From positions 1 to 64,000 of the forward strand of contig JAIUOW010000014.1 of assembly GCA_020161775.1 (NCBI GenBank): a stretch of DNA of 64,000 nucleotides. Direction: 5' to 3'. The notes beneath the pieces were generated by a model, which was not told the origin of the DNA, ran no database searches, and saw only the letters and a program-made list of their open reading frames with translations. Of the stretch, positions 1 through 7,982 are shown piece after piece (the first letter of the stretch is position 1; each line of letters begins with the position of its first letter). Position numbers and translations under genes: made by a program. Source of the stretch: Pseudomonadota bacterium. Lineage in GTDB: Bacteria; Pseudomonadota; Gammaproteobacteria; Burkholderiales; Burkholderiaceae_C.

Positions 1-89
1 GGCCTGAATACATTTGAGAAAATCACCAAACAGCCAATTCAGTAAATCGCCTCACACACAGAAATTCGGACACTCCCGTCCCATGTTAT

Positions 90-123
90 TCCGCAGTTTT
101 GCGGGATATATCAATAGTTATGC
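90..123 (+). other. Recombination junction at the start of a cassette array (possible attI or end of an upstream attC)
   Basis: The heptamer GTTATGC at 117-123 fits the GTTRRRY core-site pattern at which integron integrases cut. The first cassette would begin at 118, and its own attC opens with the exact complement GCATAAC at 666. No RYYYAAC partner is visible upstream within about 100 bases, so this could be attI or the edge of a degenerate attC. The integrase gene, if present, lies left of the window. This is an inference from motif matching. Confidence 0.35.
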
Positions 124-147
124 CTTTTCACTCACAAGGAGATATTC

Positions 148-663
148 ATGAAATTTGAGGTCAGCGAACGAATCAGAACATCGAAATCACAGGATGAACT
201 GATCACGGCACTCGAAACGCAGTTCAGGAAGGTAGCTGAAAATACCCAGCGGTCTGGCCAAACAATCGAAGTAAAGTCAATCGAAGCATCTTTTGGCTCA
301 ATCAATCGCAAAGACACCACAGTTGTATCAATGACCAAAGCAGACGATGGTTGGTTAGTCGTGGCAGATGTGCACTATCGACCGTCCGTTGCATTCTGGA
401 TCATTTTGATCATCACACTTTTCACTTGGGTGTTTTGGCTTATTCCGATCGCGTTCTATTTGCTTCAGAAAAATACGGTTAAGACAGCGATCACCGAGTG
501 CTTGCAGCGGGTAAAAAACGAATTTGACCAAGCAGTTCAGGGTACTTCTAAGCCCGCCATTTCCAATTTTGAAGATCTTGAAAAACTCGGTGCTTTGAAG
601 GAGAAGGGGCTGATTTCAGACAGCGAGTTTGAAGCGAAAAAGAAGCAGATTCTTGGGCTATGA
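148..663 (+). CDS. SHOCT-domain membrane protein carried in a putative integron cassette
   Basis: A 171-residue protein of unknown function. Residues 1-75 are a polar region with no family I recognise. Residues about 85-110 are one or two hydrophobic stretches rich in Trp, Ile and Phe, so it is probably membrane anchored. The last 30 residues (EKLGALKEKGLISDSEFEAK) are a SHOCT domain, a short C-terminal oligomerisation or peptide-binding module. AAGGAG at 136-141 sits seven bases before the ATG. The stop codon lies three bases before the attC at 666, as in a compact cassette. Base composition is clearly more AT-rich than the genes after 1.4 kb, which supports acquisition by transfer. No own promoter is visible; expression may depend on an upstream integron promoter. 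Confidence 0.85.
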   Translation: MKFEVSERIRTSKSQDELITALETQFRKVAENTQRSGQTIEVKSIEASFGSINRKDTTVVSMTKADDGWLVVADVHYRPSVAFWIILIITLFTWVFWLIPIAFYLLQKNTVKTAITECLQRVKNEFDQAVQGTSKPAISNFEDLEKLGALKEKGLISDSEFEAKKKQILGL

Positions 664-665
664 AG

Positions 666-735
666 GCATAACCCGGCAGTCCACACGGACGCTGCGCGAT
701 AAAGCCGCGCAGCGCCGGTGACTTCTACGTTATGC
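666..735 (+). repeat. Integron attC site (59-base element) of the first cassette
   Basis: The site opens with GCATAAC (666-672) and closes with GTTATGC (729-735), an inverted pair matching the RYYYAAC...GTTRRRY core sites. Between them GCTGCGCG and CGCGCAGC form a stem around a short AT-containing loop, and AGTC near the left core pairs with GACT near the right one with an extra base on one side, as expected for L'' and L'. The 70-base length is in the normal attC range. The overall look is that of attC sites from Xanthomonas, Pseudomonas and environmental Betaproteobacteria. Confidence 0.75.
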
Positions 736-750
736 CGCAGGGAGGCATTG

Positions 751-972
751 ATGCTCGCGCCACTGAAAGTAATCTCGGAACTGCGGCTCACGACCGTCAA
801 TTGCACAACGATGATCACGCCTGATGGAAAGTATGTCGCTGGCGAGAACAACGCTGGGCAAATGGAGCTTTGGCTGGAACAGCGCCTGGGAAAACCGCGA
901 AGCGATTGGAAAGCGCTAGTTGTCGGGGTGACAGGAGAGGATGATGCTGTCTCGCGTCGGAGTGACGGCTAA
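751..972 (+). CDS. Small hypothetical protein in the second putative cassette
   Basis: A 73-residue product with no recognised domain. It contains a strand-like stretch with a Thr-Pro-Asp-Gly-Lys turn (MITPDGKYVAGEN), then an acidic C-terminus. I chose the ATG at 751 because GGGAGG at 740-745 is well placed before it; an in-frame ATG at 718 falls inside the attC site. The last residues are encoded in the region where this cassette's own attC should lie. It could be non-coding, but the ribosome binding site and its position between two core sites argue for a cassette gene. Confidence 0.5.
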   Translation: MLAPLKVISELRLTTVNCTTMITPDGKYVAGENNAGQMELWLEQRLGKPRSDWKALVVGVTGEDDAVSRRSDG

Positions 973-985
973 TCGAACGTTAGAC
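918..985 (+). repeat. Degenerate attC closing the second cassette
   Basis: Only the right core is clear: GTTAGAC at 979-985, preceded by CTAATCGAAC, a typical attC 3' half. No matching RYYYAAC is found on the left; the region instead carries a direct repeat (GTCGGGGTGAC at 921 and GTCGGAGTGAC at 956). The left boundary given is a guess based on usual attC length. GTTAGAC is complementary to the GTCTAAC that opens the next attC at 1340, which is why I take 980 as the start of the third cassette. Confidence 0.4.
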
Positions 986-988
986 CTC

Positions 989-1345
989 ATGGGGTACTGC
1001 CCGAACTGTTCCAACCCGCTGGACTTGCACGCACCCGAGTGCAGTCGTTGCGGAGCACTGTTCGGCGAAAGCGGCTGGAAAGTTCTGAGCCAAGCGCCAG
1101 TATCGTCTAGGCTGGCGCGGTCGTTACCGGATAGGCGAACCGGCTTGGAGAAGCTCCTAGATGTGCTCATTCTCATTGGGGTCGTAGGAGCGCCCCTGAG
1201 TTGCAGCGTCATCGGGCTGACGCAGCCCCGAGCACTTCTCGCCATTCCCATGCTGGTCGTTGTCGGAGTACTTGCCGCAGCTGCACGCCTGCTGTTGTGG
1301 ATCGCAAACTCATTGCATGGCCGGCCCAAGGGCGATGATGTCTAA
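989..1345 (+). CDS. Zinc-ribbon protein with hydrophobic tail, third putative cassette
   Basis: A 118-residue protein. The N-terminus carries two CxxC knuckles (MGYCPNCSNPLDLHAPECSRC), a zinc-ribbon of the kind found in small membrane-associated proteins. Residues about 60-80 and 85-107 are two transmembrane segments. The ATG at 989 starts only four bases after the GTTAGAC core at 979-985, so the gene has almost no leader, a common cassette layout; the in-frame ATG at 941 would cross the recombination point. The stop codon at 1343-1345 is embedded in the GTCTAAC core of its attC. Function unknown. Confidence 0.7.
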   Translation: MGYCPNCSNPLDLHAPECSRCGALFGESGWKVLSQAPVSSRLARSLPDRRTGLEKLLDVLILIGVVGAPLSCSVIGLTQPRALLAIPMLVVVGVLAAAARLLLWIANSLHGRPKGDDV

Positions 1346-1403
1346 CCTGTCGTATGTGGTCCCCTCAACGGCAAGAGGCTGACCAATAGATTAGCTGTTG
1401 AGG
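1340..1403 (+). repeat. attC-like site of the third cassette, end of the array
   Basis: GTCTAAC at 1340-1346 is the left core. GGTC/GACC and CCTC/GAGG then form an imperfect stem around AACGGCAA. The right core is either GTTGAGG at 1397-1403 (one base off GTTRRRY) or the degenerate GATTAGC just before it. The weak right core is expected at the far end of an array, where the last bases belong to chromosomal sequence. The next gene has ordinary high-GC composition and no attC after it, so I place the array boundary here. Confidence 0.5.
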
Positions 1404-1421
1404 ACACCTTGGAGCATCCCC

Positions 1422-1718
1422 ATGATCGTTGTAACAGGCCACGTACAAGTCAAAGAAGGTTGCCTCACAGAGGCCCTGGCGCTGAGCCTCGAGCATGTCG
1501 TTCGCTCCAGGTCCGAGCCGGGCTGCGTCTCACATGGCGTAAGCCAGGATGCGCAGGATCCGCAGCGCCTGGTGTTTGTGGAGGAATGGCAAGACCAGGC
1601 TGCCTTGCTTCAGCACTTCAAGGTGCCGCAGTCTCGGGCCTTTGCCCGGCAGCTGGCGGCCCTTGCCACCGAGCCGCCGCGCATGACGGTTTACCACGCT
1701 ACGCCGGTCGCGCTCTGA
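1422..1718 (+). CDS. Antibiotic biosynthesis monooxygenase (ABM) domain protein, YgiN-like
   Basis: A 98-residue single-domain protein of the dimeric alpha-beta barrel ABM superfamily: a first strand MIVVTGHVQV, the helix ending in LSLEHVVRSRSEPGC, then FVEEWQDQAALLQHF, the typical middle-strand and helix signature, and a last strand TVYHATPV. Family members include quinol monooxygenases and heme-degrading enzymes; the substrate cannot be read from sequence. GGAG at 1410-1413 supports the ATG at 1422 over the upstream TTG at 1398. It is convergent with glmU, with a REP-like hairpin between them. Confidence 0.85.
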   Translation: MIVVTGHVQVKEGCLTEALALSLEHVVRSRSEPGCVSHGVSQDAQDPQRLVFVEEWQDQAALLQHFKVPQSRAFARQLAALATEPPRMTVYHATPVAL

Positions 1719-1783
1719 GCCACACACAGGCCCAGATCGTCACGTTGGCCATCAGCCTGCAGCGGTTTGGGGAATGCGGGGCG

Positions 1784-1810
1784 TGGATCCCGGATCAAGT
1801 CCGGGATGAC
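1784..1810 (+). repeat. REP-like palindromic element, copy 1
   Basis: ATCCCGGA (1787-1794) and TCCGGGAT (1800-1807) form an 8-bp stem around TCAAG, within TGGATCCCGGATCAAG followed by TCCGGGATGACAAG. A second copy with the same flanks (TGGAT, TCAAG, ATGACAAG) but changed, still pairing stem bases lies at 8286. It sits between the convergent ABM gene and glmU, where it may also stop transcription. Confidence 0.75.
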
Positions 1811-1868
1811 AAGAGGGGGGCGGGGGTGCATGGGTGGGCTGCGGGTGCCGGGTCGGCGGGTGCGCTCG

Positions 1869-3269
1869 CTACTTCGGCGCTTTCTTCGGCCGTTCCCAGT
1901 TGGCCACGCTGATCTGCTTGCCCCGCGCCACGCTCAGTGCGCCCGCCGGTGTGTCCTTGGTGATGGTGGAGCCGCCGCCCACTGTGCCGCCCGCGCCTAT
2001 CGTCACCGGTGCCACCAGCACGCAGTTGCTGCCCACGTGCACGTCGGCCTCGATCACCGTGCGGTGCTTGTTGGCGCCGTCGTAATTGGCGGTGATGCTG
2101 CCCGCGCCGTAGTTCACGCGCTCGCCCACCGTGGCGTCGCCCAGGTAGGCCAGGTGGTTGGCCTTGGCGCCGGCAGCCAGCGTTGAGTTTTTCACCTCTA
2201 CAAAGTTGCCGATGTGTACCTCGGCACCCAGCTGGGCGCCGGGGCGCAGCCGGGCAAACGGGCCCACCAGCGCGCCCTCGCCCACGCGCACGCCGGCTTT
2301 TTCGCCGTCGATGTGGGTAAAGGGATGGATCACCGCGCCGGCCAGAATCGTGGCGTTGGCGATGACGCAGTTGGCGCCGATGCGCACGCCGTCGCCCAAT
2401 GACACGCTGCCTTCAAACACGCAGTTCACGTCAATTTCCACGTCCTGCCCGCAGCTCAGCGTGCCGCGCACGTCCAGCCGCGCCGGGTCGGCCAGGCGCA
2501 CGCCGTGGTCCATCAGCGTGCGCGCGTGGCGCAGCTGGTAGGCACGCTCCAGCTCGGCCAGCTGCACGGGGCTGTTCACGCCGTCCACCTGCACCTTGTC
2601 GGGCGTTTTGGTGGCCACCACGTCGGCGCCGTCGGCCACCGCAAATTTCACGATGTCGGTCAGGTAGTACTCGCCCTGGCTGTTGTCGTTGGTGAGGCGC
2701 GCCAGCCAGCGTTTGAGCAGCGCGGCGGGCAGCGCCATCACCCCGGTGTAGATCTCGCGTATCTGGCGTTGCTGGGCGTCGGCATCCTTGTGCTCCACGA
2801 TGGCCAGCACGGCGTCGCCGCTGCGGATGATGCGCCCGTAGCCCGACGGGTCGGGCATGTCCACCGTCAGCAGCGCCAGGCGCTTGCCCGCGCAGTCGGT
2901 GATCAGCCCGCGCAGCGTGGCGGCTTCGATCAGCGGCACGTCGCCGTTCAGTATCAGGGCAATGCCGTCGTCGGGCAGCGCGGGCACGGCCTGCTGCACC
3001 GCGTGGCCGGTGCCCAGCTGCGGCTCCTGGCGCACAAACACCGGTGGCGTGGCGCCCGCGGCGGCGGCGGAGCGCGTCAGCGCGGCTTCCACTTCGGGTG
3101 CGCCGTGGCCGGTGATCACCACCACGTGGCGGGCTTTCAGCCCCGCGGCGGTGTCTATTACATGCTGGACCAGCGCACGGCCGGCCAATCGGTGCAACAC
3201 TTTGGGCAGCCGGCTTTTCATGCGGGTGCCCTTGCCGGCGGCCATGATCACTACATCCACTGCTGTCAT
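1869..3269 (-). CDS. glmU: Bifunctional UDP-N-acetylglucosamine pyrophosphorylase / glucosamine-1-phosphate N-acetyltransferase
   Basis: A 466-residue cytoplasmic enzyme making UDP-GlcNAc for peptidoglycan and LPS in two steps: acetylation of glucosamine-1-phosphate, then uridylyl transfer. The N-terminal nucleotidyltransferase domain (about 1-235) opens with VVIMAAGKGTRMKS and PKVLH, and has LNGDVPL and EYYLTD. From about residue 260 the hexapeptide repeats of the left-handed beta helix follow, with NHLAYLGDATVG and NYDGANKHRT in the acetyl-CoA site. Length matches the family (about 456). The ATG at 3269 directly precedes the nucleotide-binding loop; earlier in-frame codons run into the divergent lipoprotein gene, whose start is only 18 bases away. 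Confidence 0.97.
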   Translation of the reverse strand: MTAVDVVIMAAGKGTRMKSRLPKVLHRLAGRALVQHVIDTAAGLKARHVVVITGHGAPEVEAALTRSAAAAGATPPVFVRQEPQLGTGHAVQQAVPALPDDGIALILNGDVPLIEAATLRGLITDCAGKRLALLTVDMPDPSGYGRIIRSGDAVLAIVEHKDADAQQRQIREIYTGVMALPAALLKRWLARLTNDNSQGEYYLTDIVKFAVADGADVVATKTPDKVQVDGVNSPVQLAELERAYQLRHARTLMDHGVRLADPARLDVRGTLSCGQDVEIDVNCVFEGSVSLGDGVRIGANCVIANATILAGAVIHPFTHIDGEKAGVRVGEGALVGPFARLRPGAQLGAEVHIGNFVEVKNSTLAAGAKANHLAYLGDATVGERVNYGAGSITANYDGANKHRTVIEADVHVGSNCVLVAPVTIGAGGTVGGGSTITKDTPAGALSVARGKQISVANWERPKKAPK

Positions 3270-3287
3270 ACGGGAATCTCCTGCACC

Positions 3288-4163
3288 ATGGCGATCTTTA
3301 CCAAACTGATGCGGATTATCGGCCTGCCGGCCATGGCGGGCGCACTCACGGCGTGCAGCGCCGTGAAGATGGGTTACAGCGCGCTGCCCGAGCTGGCCTT
3401 CTGGCGGCTGGACGCCTACCTGGACTTTGACGACACCCAGGCCGCGCAGGTGCGCGAGCGGCTGGCCAAGCTGCACCAGTGGCACCGCAGCCACGAGCTG
3501 CCACGCTACGCCGCGCTGCTGGAGCAGGCCGAGCGGCTGGCGCCCGGCGACATCACGCCGGCGCAGGCCTGCAGCCTGCTGGATCAGTTGCGCGAACGCA
3601 TGGCCGCCGTGGCGCGCCATGCCGAGCCGGCCATGGCCGCCACCGCCGCCAGCCTGACGGCCGCGCAGCTGCGGCACCTGCAAAAGCACTACGCCCGCAC
3701 CGACGACGAATGGCGCCGCGACTGGCTGGATGCGCCCGCGGGCGCCGTGCAGCAGCGGCGCCTCAAGCAGCTGACCGAACGCGCCGAGATGATTTACGGC
3801 ACGCTGGACGACGCGCAGCGCGCCGTGCTGCAACGCACGGTGGAGCAGGCGGTGTTTGATGCGCGCGCGGCCCTGGCCGAGCGCCAGCGCCGCCAGCAGG
3901 ACGCGCTGGACACCCTGCGCAGCATCACCGCCGCGCCGGGCCTGCCGGCCGCACAGGCGCGCGCGGCGCTGCGCGGCTACCTGCAGCGCTCGCTGGAGTC
4001 ACCCGACGCGGCCTGGCGCGCCAGGCGCGACGCCTGGCAGCAGGAGATGTGCCGCGGTTTTGCCGCGCTGCATGCGGGCACCACGGCGGCGCAGCGTGAA
4101 GCCGCCGTGCGGCGGCTGCGCGCCTACCAGCGCGACCTGCAGGAGCTGGCCGCCGCGCCCTGA
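3288..4163 (+). CDS. DUF6279-type lipoprotein
   Basis: A 291-residue predicted lipoprotein. The signal sequence ends in the lipobox LTAC, with the lipidated Cys at 23. The remainder is almost entirely helical and rich in Ala, Arg, Glu and Gln, with the conserved opening YSALPELAFWRLDAYLDFDD typical of the DUF6279 family; function unknown. An internal ATG at 3309 would leave a shorter but still usable signal peptide. It shares a very short divergent intergenic region with glmU, so promoter elements must overlap the other gene's coding sequence. Confidence 0.85.
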   Translation: MAIFTKLMRIIGLPAMAGALTACSAVKMGYSALPELAFWRLDAYLDFDDTQAAQVRERLAKLHQWHRSHELPRYAALLEQAERLAPGDITPAQACSLLDQLRERMAAVARHAEPAMAATAASLTAAQLRHLQKHYARTDDEWRRDWLDAPAGAVQQRRLKQLTERAEMIYGTLDDAQRAVLQRTVEQAVFDARAALAERQRRQQDALDTLRSITAAPGLPAAQARAALRGYLQRSLESPDAAWRARRDAWQQEMCRGFAALHAGTTAAQREAAVRRLRAYQRDLQELAAAP

Positions 4164-4192
4164 AAGGGTTCAACACGGCGCGCTGAAGCGCT

Positions 4193-4960
4193 TCAGATCA
4201 GCGGCACGCGGCGCATGGGCCGCTCGAAATAATCGGCCATGCGCTCCAGCGCGCGCGGCGCCAGCAGGCGCAGCCGGCCGTCCACCAGGCTGTGCAGCCC
4301 CATGGCCTGCAGCCGGCGCAGCGTCTTGTTGGTGTGCACCAGCGACAGGCCCAGCGCGTCGGCAATGTGTTGCTGGTTGAACGGGAACGGCACCGCACCG
4401 TCTTGCGCCATGCCCACGCGTTCGGCCCGGCGAAACAGGTGGATCAGCAGCATGGCCACGCGCTCCAGGGCGTTGCGCCGCCCGGCCGTCAGCAGGTGGT
4501 GGTCCACCCAATGCTCCTCGCGCGCGGCCAGCCAGGTGATGTCGTAGCCCAGGCTGGGGTATTCACGAAACAGCGGCCACAGGCCGTCGCGCGCAAACAC
4601 GCACAGGCGCACCGGCGTCACGGCCTCCACGCCCGGCGTGGCGCCATCGGCAAATTCCTCCTGCAGGCCGATGAAATCCCCCGGCACCAGGAAGTTCAGG
4701 ATCTGGCGGCGCCCGTCGCTCAGGGTCTTGTAGCGAAACGCCCAGCCCGAATACAGCGTGAACAGCCGCGCGCTGGTGCGGTGCTCGGGGATGATGGCCG
4801 CGCCCGCGGGCAGGTCCACCATCTCGCTGCGGTAGTTCTCGATGTAGTCCAGCTCGCCGGGCTGCAGCGGCGAGAACGCCTGCATCGCGCGCAGGGTGCA
4901 GTCCTTGCAGGGAACCGGGGGGCAAACGGCGGGAGCGGGGGCGGTGGCGGGGGCAGTCAC
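4193..4960 (-). CDS. Crp/Fnr-family transcriptional regulator with Fnr-like N-terminal cysteines
   Basis: A 255-residue regulator from a GTG start. Cys 13, 18 and 21 (CPPVPCKDC) precede a cyclic-nucleotide-type beta barrel (about 30-150), followed by a winged helix with recognition region QQHIADALGLSLVHTNKTLRRL. A fourth Cys is at 120. E. coli FNR uses Cys 20, 23, 29 and 122 for its 4Fe-4S cluster; here the N-terminal spacing is C-x4-C-x2-C, so a redox or oxygen sensing role is possible but not shown. The cysteine motif is the reason for choosing GTG 4960 rather than the internal ATG before QAFSPLQPGEL. A TACACT hexamer 9-14 bases before the GTG suggests a short or absent leader. Divergent from the response regulator at 5062. 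Confidence 0.88.
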   Translation of the reverse strand: MTAPATAPAPAVCPPVPCKDCTLRAMQAFSPLQPGELDYIENYRSEMVDLPAGAAIIPEHRTSARLFTLYSGWAFRYKTLSDGRRQILNFLVPGDFIGLQEEFADGATPGVEAVTPVRLCVFARDGLWPLFREYPSLGYDITWLAAREEHWVDHHLLTAGRRNALERVAMLLIHLFRRAERVGMAQDGAVPFPFNQQHIADALGLSLVHTNKTLRRLQAMGLHSLVDGRLRLLAPRALERMADYFERPMRRVPLI

Positions 4961-5061
4961 GCGGGCAGTGTAGCGGCTGCCTCCCCAATTCAGGCGATGC
5001 GCGGCGCTTGCGGTGCTGGCAGGCTCTGTGTCACGATCCCGCCAGCCCACCAGATTCCCGC

Positions 5062-5778
5062 ATGCCCCCTTCCCGCACCGCCGCTGCACCTCAAGCCCCC
5101 GTGACCGTGGCCCTGGTGGAAGACGACCCGGGCACGCGCAGCCGGTTCGAGGCCGTCATCCACGCCAACCCGCAGCTGGCGCTGGCCCATTCGGCCGCCT
5201 GGGCGCGCGACATGCTGGCCTGGCTGGCCGCCAACCCGGTGGATGTGCTGCTGGTGGACCTGGGCCTGCCCGACGGCTCGGGCATTGACGTGATCCGCGA
5301 ATGCACCCGGCTGCAGCCGGCCTGCGAGGTCATGGTCATCACCATGTTTGGCGACGAGGCCAACATGATGAAAGCCTTTGGCGCCGGGGCCAAGGGCTAC
5401 CTGCTCAAGGACGGCACCGGCGAAGACCTGGCCGCGCACATCATGAACCTGCGCAACGGCGGCTCGCCCATGTCGCCCATCATCGCGCGCAAGCTGCTGG
5501 GCAAGCTGGGCGGCGCCATGCCCGCCCAGCCCGCACCGGGACCGGCGCTTCAAGCCGCGTGCGAACCCGCCGCCGGCCAGCAGCCCCTGTCGCCGAAGGA
5601 GACCGAGGTGCTGTCGCTGGTGGCGCGCGGCTTCAGCTACGGCGAAGCGGCGGGCCTGCTGAACATTTCGGTGCACACCGTGCACAGCCATGTGCGCAAC
5701 ATCTACGGCAAGCTCAGCGTCAGCTCCAAGACCGAAGCCGTGTACGAAGCCCGCCAGCTCGGGCTGCTGCGCAACTGA
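5062..5778 (+). CDS. NarL/LuxR-type response regulator
   Basis: A 238-residue two-component regulator. Receiver domain residues 14-130: acidic pair EDD at 20-22, phosphoacceptor Asp66 in [12 protein letters not shown], and Lys116 in GYLLKDG. The C-terminal LuxR helix-turn-helix (about 172-235) has LSPKETEVLSLVARGFSYGE and HTVHSHVRNIYGKL. Its stop codon overlaps the start of the histidine kinase gene (TGATG), so the two are translated together and form a cognate pair. The stimulus is not evident. Confidence 0.93.
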   Translation: MPPSRTAAAPQAPVTVALVEDDPGTRSRFEAVIHANPQLALAHSAAWARDMLAWLAANPVDVLLVDLGLPDGSGIDVIRECTRLQPACEVMVITMFGDEANMMKAFGAGAKGYLLKDGTGEDLAAHIMNLRNGGSPMSPIIARKLLGKLGGAMPAQPAPGPALQAACEPAAGQQPLSPKETEVLSLVARGFSYGEAAGLLNISVHTVHSHVRNIYGKLSVSSKTEAVYEARQLGLLRN

Positions 5779-7673
5779 TGCGCCCGCGCGCCCTGCCCCG
5801 CCTGGCTGCCGCGCTGTGGGCCGTGGCCTGCGCGCTGCTGCTGGCCGCGGCGCCGGCCAGGGCGCAGCACGCCCAGGACCCACAAGACGCCGACGATGCG
5901 CAGGGTACCCCCGGCGTGGTGCTGCTGCGCCAGGCCCAGGCCGTGCTGCAGCCTGAAGGCGCCAGCGTGGTGCAGAGCACCGTGACGCTCACGCACCGCT
6001 GGGACGCCGCCTTTCCCGGGCGCGGCGGCACCGCCACCTACCGCGTCACGCTGCCGCCGCACCAGGGCAGCCAGCCCATGGCGCTGCTGTTCACCCGGGT
6101 GGGCAACCAGGTGGTGGCCACGGTGAATGGCGCGCGCGTGCTGGCGCGCGGCACGCTGGGCGACCCGCGCTACGACGCGGCCAAGACGCCGCACCTGGCG
6201 GCGGTGGACGCGCCCTTGCTGCACGCCGACCGGCCCAACGAGCTGGTGGTGCAGGTCACCGTGCAGGACGCGCGCTGGGGTGGGCTGTCGGTGGTGCGCT
6301 ATGGGCCCGAGGCCTTGCTGCTGAAGGAATACGACACCCAGCGGCGCTGGCGCTATGTGGCGTCGCTGGTGTTCTGCGTGGCGCTGGCCCTGCTGGGGCT
6401 GATGGCGCTGGCGCTGTGGACGCGCATGCGCGACGCGGTGTTTGCCTGCTTTGCCGCGGCCTCGTTCCTGGGCATCTTCCGCAACCTGGACCGTGTGTGG
6501 CCCGACGTGCCCGTGCCCTGGCCGGCCTGGGGCATGGTCACGGCCACGGCCTATGCCTGGCACCTGGCGCTGATGTGCCTGTTCGCGCTGCTGGCGCTGG
6601 ACCTGGGGCGTGCCCGCATGGCGCGGGCGCTGCTGGCCTACCTGCCGGTGGCGCTGGTGCTGGTGCTGGCGGGCTTTGGCCTGCATCAGCCCTGGGCCTG
6701 GACGGTGGCGCTGGCACTGCTGGCGCCGCTGGGCGTGGCCACCTGGGCGCTGGTGGTGCGCCGCGCCATCACGCCCGGCGCGCCCCACCGCGTCACCGCC
6801 ATGGTGCTCACGCTGGCCGGCGGGCTGGCGGTGCTGGCGGGCCTGCACGACCTGGGGCTGGTGCGCCTGGGCCTGGGCGGGGCCACGCGCTCGTCGCTCA
6901 CGCCGCACACCATGTTCTTCTTCGTGGTCATCATGGCCGGGATCATCGTGGACCGCTATGCGCGCAGCGCCGCCACGCTGCACGCGCTGAACCAGACGCT
7001 GGAGGCGCGCATCCGCGCGAAGGAGGCCGAGCTGAACGACGCCTTTGGCCAGCTGCAGGAGCAAAAAGCCGCGCAGGCCGCCGCCGCCGAGCGCCAGCGC
7101 ATCATGCGCGACCTGCACGACGGCGTGGGCGCCCAGCTGGTGGGCCTGCTCAACCTGGTCAAGCAACCCGACCCGCAGCCCGCCCTACTTGAAGAGCATG
7201 TGAAAGCCGCGCTTGACGAAATGCGCCTGGCGGTGGATTCGATGCAGTTGGCCGATGGCGACCTGACCACCGCGCTGGCCACGCTGCGCTGGCGCGTGCA
7301 GCCGCGGCTGCAGGCCGCCGGCCTGGCCCTGCACTGGGACGTGCACGAGCTGCCCGCCCTGCCCGGCATGACGCCGCGCGCCGTGCTGCAGGTGCAGCGC
7401 ATCGTGCTGGAGGCGCTGACCAACGTGCTCAAGCACGCGCAGGCCAGCGCCATCTGGGTGAGCTGCGCTGCCGCCGATGTCGGTGGCATCACGCTGGCGA
7501 TAGCTGATGATGGCCTGGGCCTGCCGACAGACAGCGAGCCCGTACAGGGACACGGTCTGCGCAACATGCAAACACGCGCTGAATCGATTGGCGCCACGCT
7601 GACGGTGGGGCCTCGCACAGGCGGCGGCACCGTACTGCAACTGCATTACCCGGCGGTGCAGGAAAGCAGTTAA
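5778..7673 (+). CDS. Membrane sensor histidine kinase, 7TM-DISM type, HisKA_3
   Basis: A 631-residue kinase partnered with the regulator just upstream (one-base overlap). Order: signal peptide (about 1-30, ending PARAQ), a periplasmic beta-rich sensory region (about 40-185) like the extracellular domain of 7TM-DISM receptors, seven or so hydrophobic helices (about 190-395), a coiled coil, then HisKA_3 with phosphorylatable His447 in RIMRDLHDGVGAQL, and a HATPase domain with IADDGLGLP and GHGLRNMQTRAESIGA. NarL-type regulators are normally paired with HisKA_3 kinases. Ligand unknown; 7TM-DISM extracellular domains often bind small metabolites. Confidence 0.93.
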   Translation: MRPRALPRLAAALWAVACALLLAAAPARAQHAQDPQDADDAQGTPGVVLLRQAQAVLQPEGASVVQSTVTLTHRWDAAFPGRGGTATYRVTLPPHQGSQPMALLFTRVGNQVVATVNGARVLARGTLGDPRYDAAKTPHLAAVDAPLLHADRPNELVVQVTVQDARWGGLSVVRYGPEALLLKEYDTQRRWRYVASLVFCVALALLGLMALALWTRMRDAVFACFAAASFLGIFRNLDRVWPDVPVPWPAWGMVTATAYAWHLALMCLFALLALDLGRARMARALLAYLPVALVLVLAGFGLHQPWAWTVALALLAPLGVATWALVVRRAITPGAPHRVTAMVLTLAGGLAVLAGLHDLGLVRLGLGGATRSSLTPHTMFFFVVIMAGIIVDRYARSAATLHALNQTLEARIRAKEAELNDAFGQLQEQKAAQAAAAERQRIMRDLHDGVGAQLVGLLNLVKQPDPQPALLEEHVKAALDEMRLAVDSMQLADGDLTTALATLRWRVQPRLQAAGLALHWDVHELPALPGMTPRAVLQVQRIVLEALTNVLKHAQASAIWVSCAAADVGGITLAIADDGLGLPTDSEPVQGHGLRNMQTRAESIGATLTVGPRTGGGTVLQLHYPAVQESS

Positions 7674-7732
7674 GGCAGATTGACGGCATCTTTGCCTGCC
7701 AGCGGTACCAGCTGTTCGCTTGGCACCGCGCG

Positions 7733-7974
7733 GCAAAGCCACGTGGGCGGTGTGCGGGGCTGGGGGCTTCACTGTGACGGTCGCCTGCGGCGACTGCCCT
7801 GTGCTGCTCAGGATTCGGTCGCACCGCACAACTCGCTACGCGCTGCGCGCTGCGCTCGGACAGGTGCGGTGATTCAGAGCACGAAGCGCGCTTGCAGCGC
7901 GCCGACACTCACCCTTGCGCTGCTCGGCGTCACAGAGGCGCCCCCAGCCCCGCACACCGCCCACGTGGCTTTGC
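7733..7974. repeat. Long inverted repeat A (35-bp perfect arms)
   Basis: The arms at 7733-7767 and 7940-7974 are perfect reverse complements over 35 bases (left arm starts GCAAAGCCACGTGGGCGG). Pairing resumes inside with CTGTGACG (7772-7779) against CGTCACAG (7928-7935), and a smaller CACCGCA/TGCGGTG hairpin lies in the centre. No credible gene overlaps it; this is the left part of a 646-base gap between the histidine kinase and the MBL-fold gene. As RNA it would fold into one long branched hairpin. No terminal direct repeats or transposase are visible. Confidence 0.85.
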
Positions 7975-7982
7975 AAATACAT

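Noticed and set aside
1422-1718. ABM-domain gene as a fourth integron cassette
   Set aside because: Its composition matches the chromosome and no attC-like structure follows its stop codon.
2505-3287. Long plus-strand frame running through glmU into the lipoprotein gene
   Set aside because: The part over glmU is an antisense shadow; only the segment from 3288 has a signal peptide and family match.
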